A stretch of DNA of 15,066 nucleotides from Ruminococcus sp. UBA7477 (GTDB taxonomy: Bacteria > Bacillota > Clostridia > Oscillospirales > Ruminococcaceae): the NCBI GenBank assembly GCA_002479715.1, contig DLOT01000054.1, positions 10,124 to 25,189 of the forward strand, read 5' to 3'. A program made the position numbers and the translations under genes. Under the pieces are notes generated by a model. That model saw only the letters and a program-made list of their open reading frames with translations. It ran no database searches and was not told the origin of the DNA. This document shows positions 6,932-13,553 of the stretch, one piece after another (position 1 is the first letter of the stretch; each line of letters starts with the position of its first letter).

Positions 6932-8308
6932 ATGGCTTTTGAGGGACTTTCGGAAAAGCTCGGCGGAGTTTTCAAAAGGCTCAAGTCAAGAGGTCATCTG
7001 ACCGAGAACGACGTTAAAGAGGCTATGCGCGAGGTCAAGCTTGCACTGATAGAGGCCGACGTCAACTATAAGGTTGCAAAGGACTTCGTGAAAAGCGTTA
7101 CCGAGCGGGCCGTCGGTGAGGATGTTTTAAAGAGCCTTACCCCTGCTCAGCAGGTCATCAAGATCGTTAACGAGGAGCTTATAACACTAATGGGCTCCGG
7201 CGATCCCAAGATAAATATCCCGAGCAAGGGTCCGTGTATCATTATGATGGTCGGACTGCAAGGCTCAGGTAAAACAACACACGCGGCAAAGCTTGCTAAG
7301 CACTTCAGGGATCAGGGAAAACGTCCGCTGCTTGTTGGGTGTGACGTTTACAGACCGGCTGCTATCGAGCAGCTGAAGATCGTCGGCGAGAAGGCAAACG
7401 TTCCCGTTTTTGAAATGGGGCAGATCGACCCGAGAGAGATCACCAAAAAGGCTTTGTCGAATGCCAGGGATTATGGCTACGATTTTGTTATCATAGACAC
7501 CGCAGGCCGTCTGCATATAGACGAAGAGCTTATGCAGGAGCTTATCGACATAAAGGAGATCGCTCATCCGAACGAGATCATGCTGGTCGTTGACGCAATG
7601 ACAGGTCAGGACGCGGTAAATGTAGCTTCGGCATTTGACGAAGCGCTCGGTATAGACGGTGTTTTGATCTCCAAGCTGGACTCCGATACCAGAGGCGGCG
7701 CAGCGCTGTCCGTTCTTTCGGTAACAGGAAAGCCGATCAAGTTTGTCGGTATGGGCGAAAAGCTCGACGAGTTTGAAGTCTTTCACCCGGATAGAATGGC
7801 GTCGAGAATACTCGGCATGGGAGATGTTCTCACACTTATTGAAAGGGCTCAGCAAACGATAGACGAGGACGAAGCCAAGAAGCTTGCCGACAAAATGCAG
7901 GACGAGGGCTTCGACCTTGAGGATCTTCTTGCTCAGATGAAGCAGATAAACAAGCTCGGCTCAATGCGTTCGATACTCAATATGCTGCCCGGCACCGGCA
8001 AGCTGACCGATGAGGACGCCGAGGCGGGAGAAAAGGCTCTTAAAAAGACCGAAGCTATGATCTGCTCGATGACAAAGGCAGAAAGGAAAAAGCCTTCGAT
8101 CATAAATCCTAACAGAAAACGCAGAATTGCCGCAGGCAGCGGCACGGAGGTATCCGACGTAAACCGGCTCTTAAAGCAGTTTGAACAGATGCAGAAGATG
8201 ATGAAGCAATTCGGGATAGGCGGCAACCTGCACGGCAGGAAGGCCAAAATGAAGCGTGCCGCGCTGCTTCGGGGGCTTGGCGGAGGGAACGGCGGCTTTC
8301 CGCAGTAA
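6932..8308 (+). CDS. ffh: Signal recognition particle protein Ffh (SRP54)
   Basis: This GTPase binds SRP RNA and signal sequences emerging from the ribosome and hands them to FtsY at the membrane. The 458-residue protein has the N domain (1-85), then a G domain with GLQGSGKTT (108-116), DVYRPAAIEQL, DTAGRLHIDEEL (189-200), SKLDSDTRGG (247-256) and GKPIKFVGMGEKLD. The methionine-rich M domain (about 300-440) carries the RNA-binding segment RKRRIAAGSG and QFEQMQKMMKQF. The usual TKLDGD loop reads SKLDSD here, a conservative variant. TAGGAGG lies 6 nt before the ATG. It sits between ylxM and rpsP, a classic Firmicutes order. Confidence 0.98.
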   Translation: MAFEGLSEKLGGVFKRLKSRGHLTENDVKEAMREVKLALIEADVNYKVAKDFVKSVTERAVGEDVLKSLTPAQQVIKIVNEELITLMGSGDPKINIPSKGPCIIMMVGLQGSGKTTHAAKLAKHFRDQGKRPLLVGCDVYRPAAIEQLKIVGEKANVPVFEMGQIDPREITKKALSNARDYGYDFVIIDTAGRLHIDEELMQELIDIKEIAHPNEIMLVVDAMTGQDAVNVASAFDEALGIDGVLISKLDSDTRGGAALSVLSVTGKPIKFVGMGEKLDEFEVFHPDRMASRILGMGDVLTLIERAQQTIDEDEAKKLADKMQDEGFDLEDLLAQMKQINKLGSMRSILNMLPGTGKLTDEDAEAGEKALKKTEAMICSMTKAERKKPSIINPNRKRRIAAGSGTEVSDVNRLLKQFEQMQKMMKQFGIGGNLHGRKAKMKRAALLRGLGGGNGGFPQ

Positions 8309-8376
8309 ATGACAATCTCTGCCGCTGATCCGGCATTGATGATACAATCAGAATACTATATGGAGGTGAATATATA

Positions 8377-8619
8377 ATGGCAGTAAAAATCAGACTCAGA
8401 AGAATGGGCGCCAAGAAGGCTCCTTTCTACAGAGTAGTCGTTGCAGACTCAAGATACCCCAGAGACGGTCGCTTTATCGAGGAGATCGGTTTCTATGACC
8501 CCACAAAGGAGCCGGTCGTTTTCAACGTTGACGGCGAAAAGGCAAAGTCTTGGATCGGTAAGGGCGCACAGCCTACCGATACGGTAAAGGCTCTTTTTAA
8601 GAAGAACGGCATTCTTTAA
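8377..8619 (+). CDS. rpsP: 30S ribosomal protein S16
   Basis: An 80-residue protein opening with AVKIRLRRMGAKKAPFYRVV and containing ADSRYPRDGRFIEEIGFYDP, the invariant S16 signature; length is normal. GGAGGTGA lies 7 nt before the ATG. It follows ffh after 68 bp with no terminator between, so it belongs to the same operon. A TACAAT box at 8343-8348 has no matching -35, so I do not call a separate promoter. Confidence 0.98.
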   Translation: MAVKIRLRRMGAKKAPFYRVVVADSRYPRDGRFIEEIGFYDPTKEPVVFNVDGEKAKSWIGKGAQPTDTVKALFKKNGIL

Positions 8620-8648
8620 TCGCAGGCGTTTGCAGGAGGTGTTTCGCT

Positions 8649-8882
8649 ATGGAAGAGCTTCTCAGAACTATCGTATCTGAGCTTGTTGAAAACAAGGATG
8701 CGATCGAGATTTCTGTTGACGAGCCTAACGAGGAGGGCACGGTGGTCTACCATCTTCATGTTGCCTCCGACGATATGGGCAGAGTTATCGGAAAGCAGGG
8801 CAGGATCGCCAAAGCTATCAGAACCGTTATGCGCGCAAGCGCTTCGAGAGTAAATCAGAAGATCATGGTTGAAATCGACTGA
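8649..8882 (+). CDS. khpA: KH-domain RNA-binding protein KhpA
   Basis: This small 77-residue protein is a single KH domain whose GxxG loop is GKQG (48-51) in MGRVIGKQGRIAKAIRTVMR. Family knowledge: KhpA (YlqC) partners with KhpB/Jag and is involved in cell elongation and RNA regulation in Gram-positive bacteria. AGGAGGTG lies about 8 nt before the ATG. It starts 29 bp after rpsP and is the last gene of the operon, as in many Firmicutes. Confidence 0.95.
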   Translation: MEELLRTIVSELVENKDAIEISVDEPNEEGTVVYHLHVASDDMGRVIGKQGRIAKAIRTVMRASASRVNQKIMVEID

Positions 8883-8905
8883 CGCAGCGTCATGCTGCCG
8901 TTATT

Positions 8906-8940
8906 ACCGCTTATTACGACAAAGTAATAGGCGGTTTTTT
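8906..8940 (+). terminator. Intrinsic terminator of the ylxM-ffh-rpsP-khpA operon
   Basis: A 12-bp stem pairs ACCGCTTATTAC (8906-8917) with GTAATAGGCGGT (8924-8935), with one G-T pair and a 6-nt loop, followed immediately by TTTTTT. It lies 24 bp past the khpA stop. Confidence 0.93.
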
Positions 8941-8966
8941 ATATGCCCTTTCTTATGAAACTCGGC

Positions 8967-8975
8967 TGTGATAAT
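8967..8975 (+). promoter_or_regulatory. Possible extended -10 promoter for the split TSUP genes
   Basis: TGTGATAAT at 8967-8975 fits an extended -10 (TGnGATAAT) about 45 bp before the first transporter gene. The bases 17 bp upstream do not resemble TTGACA, so this is weak. The preceding strong terminator means some promoter should lie between 8941 and 9020. Confidence 0.3.
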
Positions 8976-9020
8976 TTGCGCGGAAAAAACGCATAATAAA
9001 GCTACTCGGGAGGGGTTTGT

Positions 9021-9377
9021 ATGCGGATTCTGAAAAAATACTCTATGCAGCTGATCGGAGCTTTAGCCGGGATAATGAACGGACTTTTCGGCTCGGGTGG
9101 CGGGCTTGTCGCGGTTCCCTGCCTTGAAAAAAGCGGCTTTGAGGTCAAGCAGGCTCATGCCTCAGCGATCGCACTGACCTCTGTTTTCTCATTTGTAAGC
9201 TGTGTCGGCTATGGTCTGACAGGAAATCTGAATATTTCCGAGGCAGCAAGATACATTCCGGCAGGAGCTGTCGGCGCTCTTGCCGGGGCGGCACTGATGA
9301 AAAGAATAGATCCAAAGCTGTTAAAACGTCTGTTCGGGGCTGTAATGATATATTCGGGAATAAGGCTATGGATATGA
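9021..9377 (+). CDS. TSUP (TauE/SafE) transporter, half-length subunit 1
   Basis: This is a 118-residue, very hydrophobic protein with about four membrane segments. The glycine motif GLFGSGGGLVAVP (21-33) and AHASAIALTS are the signature of one repeat of the TauE/SafE family, which exports sulfite or organosulfonates in characterised members. Complete family members are about 240-270 residues and contain two such repeats; this protein holds only one. GGGAGGGG lies about 6 nt before the ATG. Its TGA overlaps the ATG of the next gene (ATGA at 9374-9377), so the two are translationally coupled. I infer that the two products assemble into one transporter. Substrate is unknown. Confidence 0.85.
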   Translation: MRILKKYSMQLIGALAGIMNGLFGSGGGLVAVPCLEKSGFEVKQAHASAIALTSVFSFVSCVGYGLTGNLNISEAARYIPAGAVGALAGAALMKRIDPKLLKRLFGAVMIYSGIRLWI

Positions 9378-9727
9378 GCGTTATCATTGCGGCTTTTGCA
9401 TCAGGGTTGACCGCCTCGCTCGGCCTCGGAGGCGGAATGGTGCTCCTTGTTTATCTGACGATGCTGGCGGGACTTCCCCAGCTTGAAGCTCAGGGCATCA
9501 ACCTTTTGTTTTTTCTGCCGATCGCCGCCCTATCGCTGTTTATGCACACAAGATCCGGCCTTGTGAAGTGGAAAAAGCTGATCCCTGCGCTGATTTTCGG
9601 AGCGGTGAGCGCAGGCGTATTTTCATTTGCCGCGGCAAGGCTTGGCTCGGAGCTTGTTCAGAAGGCGTTTGCGATCATTCTGATAATAAGCGGTGCTTCG
9701 GAGCTGTTTGGCAGAAAAGCAGCTTAA
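9374..9727 (+). CDS. TSUP (TauE/SafE) transporter, half-length subunit 2
   Basis: A protein of 117 residues (119 if the ATG at 9368 is used) carrying the second-repeat signature SGLTASLGLGGGMVLLVYLT, then LEAQGINLLFFLPIA and the SGLVKWKKLIPALIFGAVSA segment typical of C-terminal TSUP halves. The start at 9374 forms an ATGA overlap with the upstream stop and lies 8 nt from AAGG. Both starts are possible. Together the two genes total the length of one ordinary TauE protein. The frame change between them sits exactly at the domain boundary, and each half has its own start, which argues for true half-genes rather than a fresh frameshift. The stop codon lies inside a palindromic repeat (see the repeat at 9719). 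Confidence 0.83.
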   Translation: MSVIIAAFASGLTASLGLGGGMVLLVYLTMLAGLPQLEAQGINLLFFLPIAALSLFMHTRSGLVKWKKLIPALIFGAVSAGVFSFAAARLGSELVQKAFAIILIISGASELFGRKAA

Positions 9728-9763
9728 AGCTGCACCTGTAGCTGGAAGCTTAAAGCTTCACCT
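9719..9763. repeat. Tandem pair of 15-bp palindromes with shared ACCT tail
   Basis: GCAGCTTAAAGCTGC (9719-9733) and GAAGCTTAAAGCTTC (9745-9759) are each perfect palindromes around a central A. Each is followed by ACCT, and they repeat at a 26-bp interval. The first overlaps the last codons of the upstream transporter gene. The flank to about 9820 contains another palindrome, GACTAGTC (9785-9792), and no gene. The units resemble a REP-type or miniature element end, but the class is not recognised. Confidence 0.7.
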
Positions 9764-9826
9764 AATGCCGCCTCGCCTAATATAGACTAGTCAGAAAGAT
9801 AGTGTGACGGCGGGTCGGACAAAGAC

Positions 9827-9861
9827 AAAAAAGCCTGAGAACATTTCTGCTCTCAGGCTTT
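9827..9861 (-). terminator. Intrinsic terminator after yebC
   Basis: On the minus strand AAAGCCTGAGA (9861-9851) pairs with TCTCAGGCTTT (9840-9830), an 11-bp perfect stem with a 10-nt loop, running into TTTTTT (9832-9827). It lies 17 bp past the yebC stop and closes the rplU-to-yebC cluster. The plus strand has no T-run here, so it would stop the transporter transcript poorly. Confidence 0.9.
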
Positions 9862-9878
9862 GATCTATGTGCGGATAA

Positions 9879-10622
9879 TTATTCCTCGTCGGGTTCCTCC
9901 GGCATATCCCAGTTGTGATAAACGTTCTGGACATCGTCGTTGTCCTCAAGATGCTCCAGCAGACAGTTCATCTTCTTGATCGCATCCTCGTCGGTCAGCT
10001 TGGTATATGTTGAGGGAACCTTCTCCGCCTCGGCTGAAATAACATTGTAGCCCATTCCCCTGAATGCTTCGGCAACGGCAGGAACGTCGTTAGGCTCACA
10101 GGTTATCTCAATGATGTCGCCGTCAATATTGAAGTCGCTCGCTCCGGCCTCAAAAACGTCCTCCATTATCTTGTCCTCATTCTGGTTTTCATAAGACAGC
10201 ACGATCGTGCCCTGATCGGAAAACATAAAGGAAACGCAGCCGGTCGTTCCCAGATTGCCGCCGAATTTATCGAAATAGTGACGTATATCGCCGGCGGTCC
10301 GGTTTTTGTTGTCAGTCAGGCACTCAACGATTACCGCAACGCCGCAGGGACCATAGCCCTCGTAAACATTGCTCTCATAGTGGGTCTTGTCACCGTCGCC
10401 TGCCGCCTTTTTGATAATTCTGTCAATGTTGTCGTTAGGAACGTTGTTTGCCTTAGCCTTTGAAATAAGCTCACGGAGCTTGGCGTTGTTGTTCGGGTCG
10501 GGACCACCCTCTCTGACAACAACGGCTATTTCACGACCGATCTTTGTAAACACCTTGGCACGCGCACCGTCGGTGGCTTCTTTTTTTCTTCTTATGGTTG
10601 CCCATTTGGAATGTCCTGACAT
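9879..10622 (-). CDS. yebC: YebC/PmpR (TACO1) family protein
   Basis: This acidic cytoplasmic protein of 247 residues begins MSGHSKWATIRRKKEATDG, the near-invariant N-terminus of the family, and contains ARAKVFTKIGREI, NIDRIIKKAAG, YEGYGPCGVAVIVECLTDN and NRTAGDIRHYFDK. Members were long annotated as transcriptional regulators. More recent work on the family, including mitochondrial TACO1, ties it to translation of difficult (polyproline) stretches. The ATG at 10622 was chosen over the GTG at 10628 because it gives the family start and lies 8 nt from AAAGGG. It follows mrnC by 22 bp and is the last gene before the terminator. Confidence 0.95.
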   Translation of the reverse strand: MSGHSKWATIRRKKEATDGARAKVFTKIGREIAVVVREGGPDPNNNAKLRELISKAKANNVPNDNIDRIIKKAAGDGDKTHYESNVYEGYGPCGVAVIVECLTDNKNRTAGDIRHYFDKFGGNLGTTGCVSFMFSDQGTIVLSYENQNEDKIMEDVFEAGASDFNIDGDIIEITCEPNDVPAVAEAFRGMGYNVISAEAEKVPSTYTKLTDEDAIKKMNCLLEHLEDNDDVQNVYHNWDMPEEPDEE

Positions 10623-10644
10623 AAACACTACCCTTTCTTATAGT

Positions 10645-11070
10645 TTATTTCTCCCGGATCTCGGGAGTATTTTCCCCGAGTTTCCAAACAAATTCAAATA
10701 TTTCGTCGAGTCTGCCGGCCTTTCCCTCTAAAAACAGAAATCCGAACAAACACTCAAGAGCTGTCGCACAGCGATATTCATACGCAGTCGAATGCTTCGG
10801 TGGCGAAACACCGTTTGCATTCTTACCGCGGCGGGCGATATACTGCTCATCCTCGGTCAGAAAGCCGCTTTTCAGCAAAGCATTCATGGCAGCCGACTGA
10901 TATTCGCAGCAGACGCGTTTCACAGAAGCCGTATGCAGCTTGTTTGCCGGCATATTGGCTTGCAAAACGATCTTTGTCCGCACTAGTTGCTCATAGACCG
11001 CATCGCCCAAAAATGCAAGTGTCAGAGGGCTGTAAAGATTGACCTCTTTATGCTCAAGACTTGGCAGCAT
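10645..11070 (-). CDS. mrnC: Mini-ribonuclease III (MrnC)
   Basis: A 141-residue RNase III-like catalytic domain without a double-stranded RNA-binding domain. The first motif LTLAFLGDAVYE has Asp23, followed by ARRGKNANGVSPPK and a second motif ATALECLFGFLFL with Glu106, matching the MrnC family. Its known role in Firmicutes is maturation of 23S rRNA ends, which fits neighbours obgE, rpmA and rplU. In many genomes mrnC follows cysS; here it follows obgE after 11 bp. AAGGAG lies about 7 nt before the ATG. Confidence 0.93.
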   Translation of the reverse strand: MLPSLEHKEVNLYSPLTLAFLGDAVYEQLVRTKIVLQANMPANKLHTASVKRVCCEYQSAAMNALLKSGFLTEDEQYIARRGKNANGVSPPKHSTAYEYRCATALECLFGFLFLEGKAGRLDEIFEFVWKLGENTPEIREK

Positions 11071-11081
11071 AGATGCTCTCC

Positions 11082-12359
11082 TTATTTAACAAACTCAAAT
11101 TCAAAATCAAAAATAGAAACAGTGTCGCCCTCCTGTATGCCCATCTGCTCCAACCTTTCGATAACACCGGTATCACGAAGGACCTTTTGGAAATAGAGCA
11201 GCGAATCATAGCTGTCTACGTTCACGCCGCGCAGAATATCCCACAGCCATGGAGCCTCAACGAAATATATCCCATCCTCGACTGTGACCTCAAAATCGCG
11301 GTTTGTGATAAGCTTATCTCTAAGCTCCTCCTCTGTAAGCGGCTGAGCCTCGAAGTGCTTGACAGGCGGCAGATCTTTCAGTGCCTCGCCTACAGCCTTA
11401 GCCAGCTCCTTGGTGCCGTTTGTAGTGGCAGCCGAGATCTCAAAGCATTGCAGACCTTTTTCTTCAATATAACTTCTGAAGCGCGCCTTTTGCTCATCAG
11501 TCGCCATATCCGACTTATTTGCCGCGACGATCTGCGGCGCCCGGGCAAGCTCTTCGCTGAAGCTGGCAAGCTCCCGGTTTATTATCTCAAAGTCCTCGCA
11601 GGGATCGCGCCCCTCAATGCCTGAAACGTCTACAACGTGGACAATAAGTCGGCATCTCTCAACATGGCGCAAAAATTCAAGTCCAAGACCAACTCCCTCG
11701 CTTGCCCCCTCGATAAGACCCGGGATATCGGCGACGACATAAGAGCTGTCCTCGTCAAGCTTGACGACTCCCAGCACTGGTGTCAGGGTCGTGAAGTGAT
11801 AGTTTGCGATCTTAGGCTTTGCTGCCGAAATGACCGAAATAAGCGTTGATTTTCCGACATTCGGAAAGCCTACAAGCCCCACATCCGCGATAAGCTTCAA
11901 CTCAAGAAAAACGGTATATTCATCGCCCCTGAAGCCCGTCTTGGCAAACTTAGGTATCTGCCTTGTGGAGGTCGCAAAATGTGCGTTTCCCCTGCCGCCC
12001 TTGCCGCCTCTGGCGACTGTCACCGGCTCATCTCCCGACATATCGGCAAGCACTCTGCCGCTCTCAGCGTCCTTTATGACCGTGCCCTTCGGGACTCTTA
12101 TAACAAGAGGCTCGGCATTTCTGCCGCTGCAATTTTTTGAGCTGCCGTCAGCTCCCTTGTCGGCGACAAACTTTCGTCTTGCGCGAAACTCGATAAGATT
12201 AGTCATCGAGGTGTCGGCAAGAAAGACTATATCCCCTCCGCGGCCACCGTCGCCGCCGTCAGGTCCTCCGGCTGCTACATACTTTTCTCTGTGAAAGGAA
12301 ACGCAGCCGTCACCGCCGTCGCCGGCTTTTATATAGATTTTTGCCTTATCTACAAACAT
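11082..12359 (-). CDS. obgE: GTPase Obg (CgtA)
   Basis: This 425-residue GTPase acts in late 50S subunit assembly and stress or sporulation signalling in the family. The glycine-rich Obg fold (1-158) has KAGDGGDGCVSFHREKYV and GGPDGGDGGRGGDIVF. The G domain has GFPNVGKST (164-172), DIPGLIEGAS (211-220), NKSD (281-284) and SAAT (309-312). A C-terminal OCT domain (about 350-424) ends IFDFEFEFV, so this is the long Gram-positive form. AGGAG lies 7 nt before the ATG. A terminator-like hairpin lies only 17 bp upstream of the start, between rpmA and this gene, so its expression may depend on read-through. Confidence 0.97.
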   Translation of the reverse strand: MFVDKAKIYIKAGDGGDGCVSFHREKYVAAGGPDGGDGGRGGDIVFLADTSMTNLIEFRARRKFVADKGADGSSKNCSGRNAEPLVIRVPKGTVIKDAESGRVLADMSGDEPVTVARGGKGGRGNAHFATSTRQIPKFAKTGFRGDEYTVFLELKLIADVGLVGFPNVGKSTLISVISAAKPKIANYHFTTLTPVLGVVKLDEDSSYVVADIPGLIEGASEGVGLGLEFLRHVERCRLIVHVVDVSGIEGRDPCEDFEIINRELASFSEELARAPQIVAANKSDMATDEQKARFRSYIEEKGLQCFEISAATTNGTKELAKAVGEALKDLPPVKHFEAQPLTEEELRDKLITNRDFEVTVEDGIYFVEAPWLWDILRGVNVDSYDSLLYFQKVLRDTGVIERLEQMGIQEGDTVSIFDFEFEFVK

Positions 12360-12375
12360 TACTTAACTCCTAAAG

Positions 12376-12408
12376 AAAAACCCCAAGCACTCAAGCGCTC
12401 AGGGTTTT
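12376..12408 (-). terminator. Terminator-like hairpin between rpmA and obgE
   Basis: On the minus strand AAAACCCTGAGCGC (12408-12395) pairs with GTGCTTGGGGTTTT (12390-12377), 14 bp including three G-T pairs, around a TTGA loop. It runs into TTTTTCTTT. The structure fits an intrinsic terminator and ends about 10 nt before the obgE ribosome binding site. It may be a partial terminator that lowers obgE-mrnC-yebC expression relative to the ribosomal proteins. Confidence 0.75.
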
Positions 12409-12425
12409 ATGCTTGCCAAATAAAC

Positions 12426-12707
12426 TTACGCCTGTGGATAAACAGAAACCTGCTTTCTGTCTTTACCCATTCTCTCAAACTTTACAACACCGTCAGCTGT
12501 AGCAAACAATGTATCGTCGCTTCCCTTGCCGACATTGGTGCCGGGGTGGAAATGTGTTCCTCGCTGGCGAACAAGAATGTTTCCGGCAAGAACGAACTGA
12601 CCGTCCGCTCTTTTAACGCCGAGCCTCTTGGCCTGAGAATCACGGCCGTTCTTTGTTGAACCCGAACCTTTCTTATGGGCAAAGAACTGCATAGAAATTC
12701 TGATCAT
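12426..12707 (-). CDS. rpmA: 50S ribosomal protein L27 with cleavable N-terminal extension
   Basis: A 93-residue L27 with AHKKGSGSTKNGRDSQAKRL, GVKRADGQFVLAGNILVRQR and DDTLFATADGVVKFER. It starts with the nine-residue extension MIRISMQFF before AHKKG. In Firmicutes this extension is cut after the second Phe by Prp, exposing the N-terminus that reaches the peptidyl-transferase centre; the cleavage site here would be F9/A10. GGAGGTG lies about 8 nt before the ATG. The prp gene lies directly upstream in the same operon. Confidence 0.98.
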   Translation of the reverse strand: MIRISMQFFAHKKGSGSTKNGRDSQAKRLGVKRADGQFVLAGNILVRQRGTHFHPGTNVGKGSDDTLFATADGVVKFERMGKDRKQVSVYPQA

Positions 12708-12731
12708 GGTATTACACCTCCGTAATAAGTC

Positions 12732-13058
12732 TTAATCGGGAACGGTATTATTCTCGATCTTTATACAGCCGGGGAACTCATCGGACAGTATATCAAGCTG
12801 CAAAAGCAACCCCAGAAGGAGCCTGTCGCCTATTCCGTCCTTATCCCCATTGAATTTAAAGAGTATTTCATCTTCTCTTACGTCGACCTTCGCATCCAGC
12901 TTGAAAACCTCGGTCGCCGTGTTGGCAGCCATCATGACCGCCGAAGAAACGCTTGCACACGCTATGTCGTTTCCTCTGTCAGCATAACCTGCATGACCCG
13001 TTATATGAAAGCCAAGCATTTGATCCTGCTGATTTTTGTAGAACCGCGCCGTTATCAT
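12732..13058 (-). CDS. prp: Ribosomal-processing cysteine protease Prp
   Basis: A 108-residue cysteine protease of the YsxB/Prp family, with the catalytic pair His22 (ITGHAGYADRG) and Cys34 (NDIACASVSSAV). Its family role is removal of the L27 N-terminal extension, and the matching substrate is the next gene. It begins 3 bp after the rplU stop, and I see no clear ribosome binding site before the ATG, so translation probably depends on ribosomes finishing rplU. Length and the L21-Prp-L27 order are standard for Firmicutes. Confidence 0.95.
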   Translation of the reverse strand: MITARFYKNQQDQMLGFHITGHAGYADRGNDIACASVSSAVMMAANTATEVFKLDAKVDVREDEILFKFNGDKDGIGDRLLLGLLLQLDILSDEFPGCIKIENNTVPD

Positions 13059-13061
13059 TGC

Positions 13062-13373
13062 TTAAGCGTTGATAGCGTCGATCCTGACCTGAGTATAGGG
13101 CTGTCTGTGACCCTGCTTTGTCTTTTCACCCTTCTTTGGCTTATAGGTGAAAACAGTGATCTTCTTGCCCTTGCCGTTTTTCAAAACGGTCGCCGCAACG
13201 CTTGCGCCGTCAACATAAGGAGCGCCGACTGTTATAGCGTCGTCCTTGCCTACTGCCAGGACCTTATCGAAACTGATCTTTTCCTCAGCCTGAGAAGCCA
13301 GCTTTTCGATAAAGATAACGTCGCCTTCCTTGACCTGATACTGCTTTCCGCCTGTTTCAATTACTGCGTACAT
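13062..13373 (-). CDS. rplU: 50S ribosomal protein L21
   Basis: The 103-residue protein opens MYAVIETGGKQYQVKEGD, the invariant L21 start, and ends with the basic KITVFTYKPKKGEKTKQGHR and QPYTQVRIDAI. The ATG at 13373 is chosen because it gives the family N-terminus and lies 9 nt from CAGGTG; the upstream GTG at 13385 overlaps that site. It is the first gene after the promoter at 13467-13495 and leads the L21-Prp-L27 group. Confidence 0.97.
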   Translation of the reverse strand: MYAVIETGGKQYQVKEGDVIFIEKLASQAEEKISFDKVLAVGKDDAITVGAPYVDGASVAATVLKNGKGKKITVFTYKPKKGEKTKQGHRQPYTQVRIDAINA

Positions 13374-13460
13374 TCTTTGATGCACCTGCCTTTATTACAA
13401 ACTCGCTGCCTCCGGCGCGGCTGCAAAATGCGCCGACTTAACTGCTCGGATACAAGCGGC
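13374..13460 (-). promoter_or_regulatory. rplU leader with a GC-rich hairpin, candidate L21 autoregulatory leader
   Basis: The predicted transcript has about 87 nt before the rplU ATG. In it CGGCGC (13435-13430, minus strand) pairs with GCGCCG (13418-13413) over an 11-nt loop, with the ribosome binding site downstream. L21 leaders that mediate ribosomal-protein autoregulation are known in Firmicutes, but I cannot confirm a match to that RNA family by eye. Confidence 0.45.
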
Positions 13461-13466
13461 TTTTCT

Positions 13467-13495
13467 ATTATATAACAACCCGTCCGCAAAGTCAA
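13467..13495 (-). promoter_or_regulatory. Sigma-A promoter of the rplU-prp-rpmA cluster
   Basis: Reading the minus strand, TTGACT (13495-13490) and TATAAT (13472-13467) are 17 bp apart. The transcription start should fall near 13460. The -35 lies in the loop of a GC-rich inverted repeat (13479-13506). Confidence 0.88.
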
Positions 13496-13506
13496 TCGCG
13501 GGCGGG
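13479..13506. repeat. GC-rich inverted repeat overlapping the rplU promoter
   Basis: CCCGTCCGC (13479-13487) and GCGGGCGGG (13498-13506) form a 9-bp stem with one imperfect pair and a 10-nt loop that contains the -35 element. No T-run follows on the minus strand, so it is a poor terminator for radA transcripts despite lying 48 bp past the radA stop. It could act as an operator or as a barrier to read-through from radA. Confidence 0.55.
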
Positions 13507-13553
13507 CCATTGTTCCGAAATGTTCACAAAAAATTTACATTTGTTTAGACAAT

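Noticed and set aside
7265..7855. Long open frame antisense to ffh (also 3082-3687 and 3048-3386 antisense to the cohesin gene)
   Set aside because: No ribosome binding site, no recognisable domain, and each lies wholly over a well-supported gene; they are by-products of codon use.
8336..8359. Separate promoter for rpsP (TTGATG with TACTAT, or TACAAT)
   Set aside because: Spacing is 12 bp for the first pair, and no -35 matches the second. No terminator separates ffh from rpsP.
9355..9385. A frameshift that broke one TauE gene into two
   Set aside because: The junction has its own ribosome-binding and start signals and an ATGA overlap, and the break lies between repeats with no lost residues, so split genes are more likely. 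Sequencing error cannot be fully excluded and is listed as a check.
9719..9763. CRISPR array or rho-independent terminator for the transporter genes
   Set aside because: Only two units, with a 7-bp gap and no spacers of CRISPR size. The palindromes are AT-centred with no T-run.
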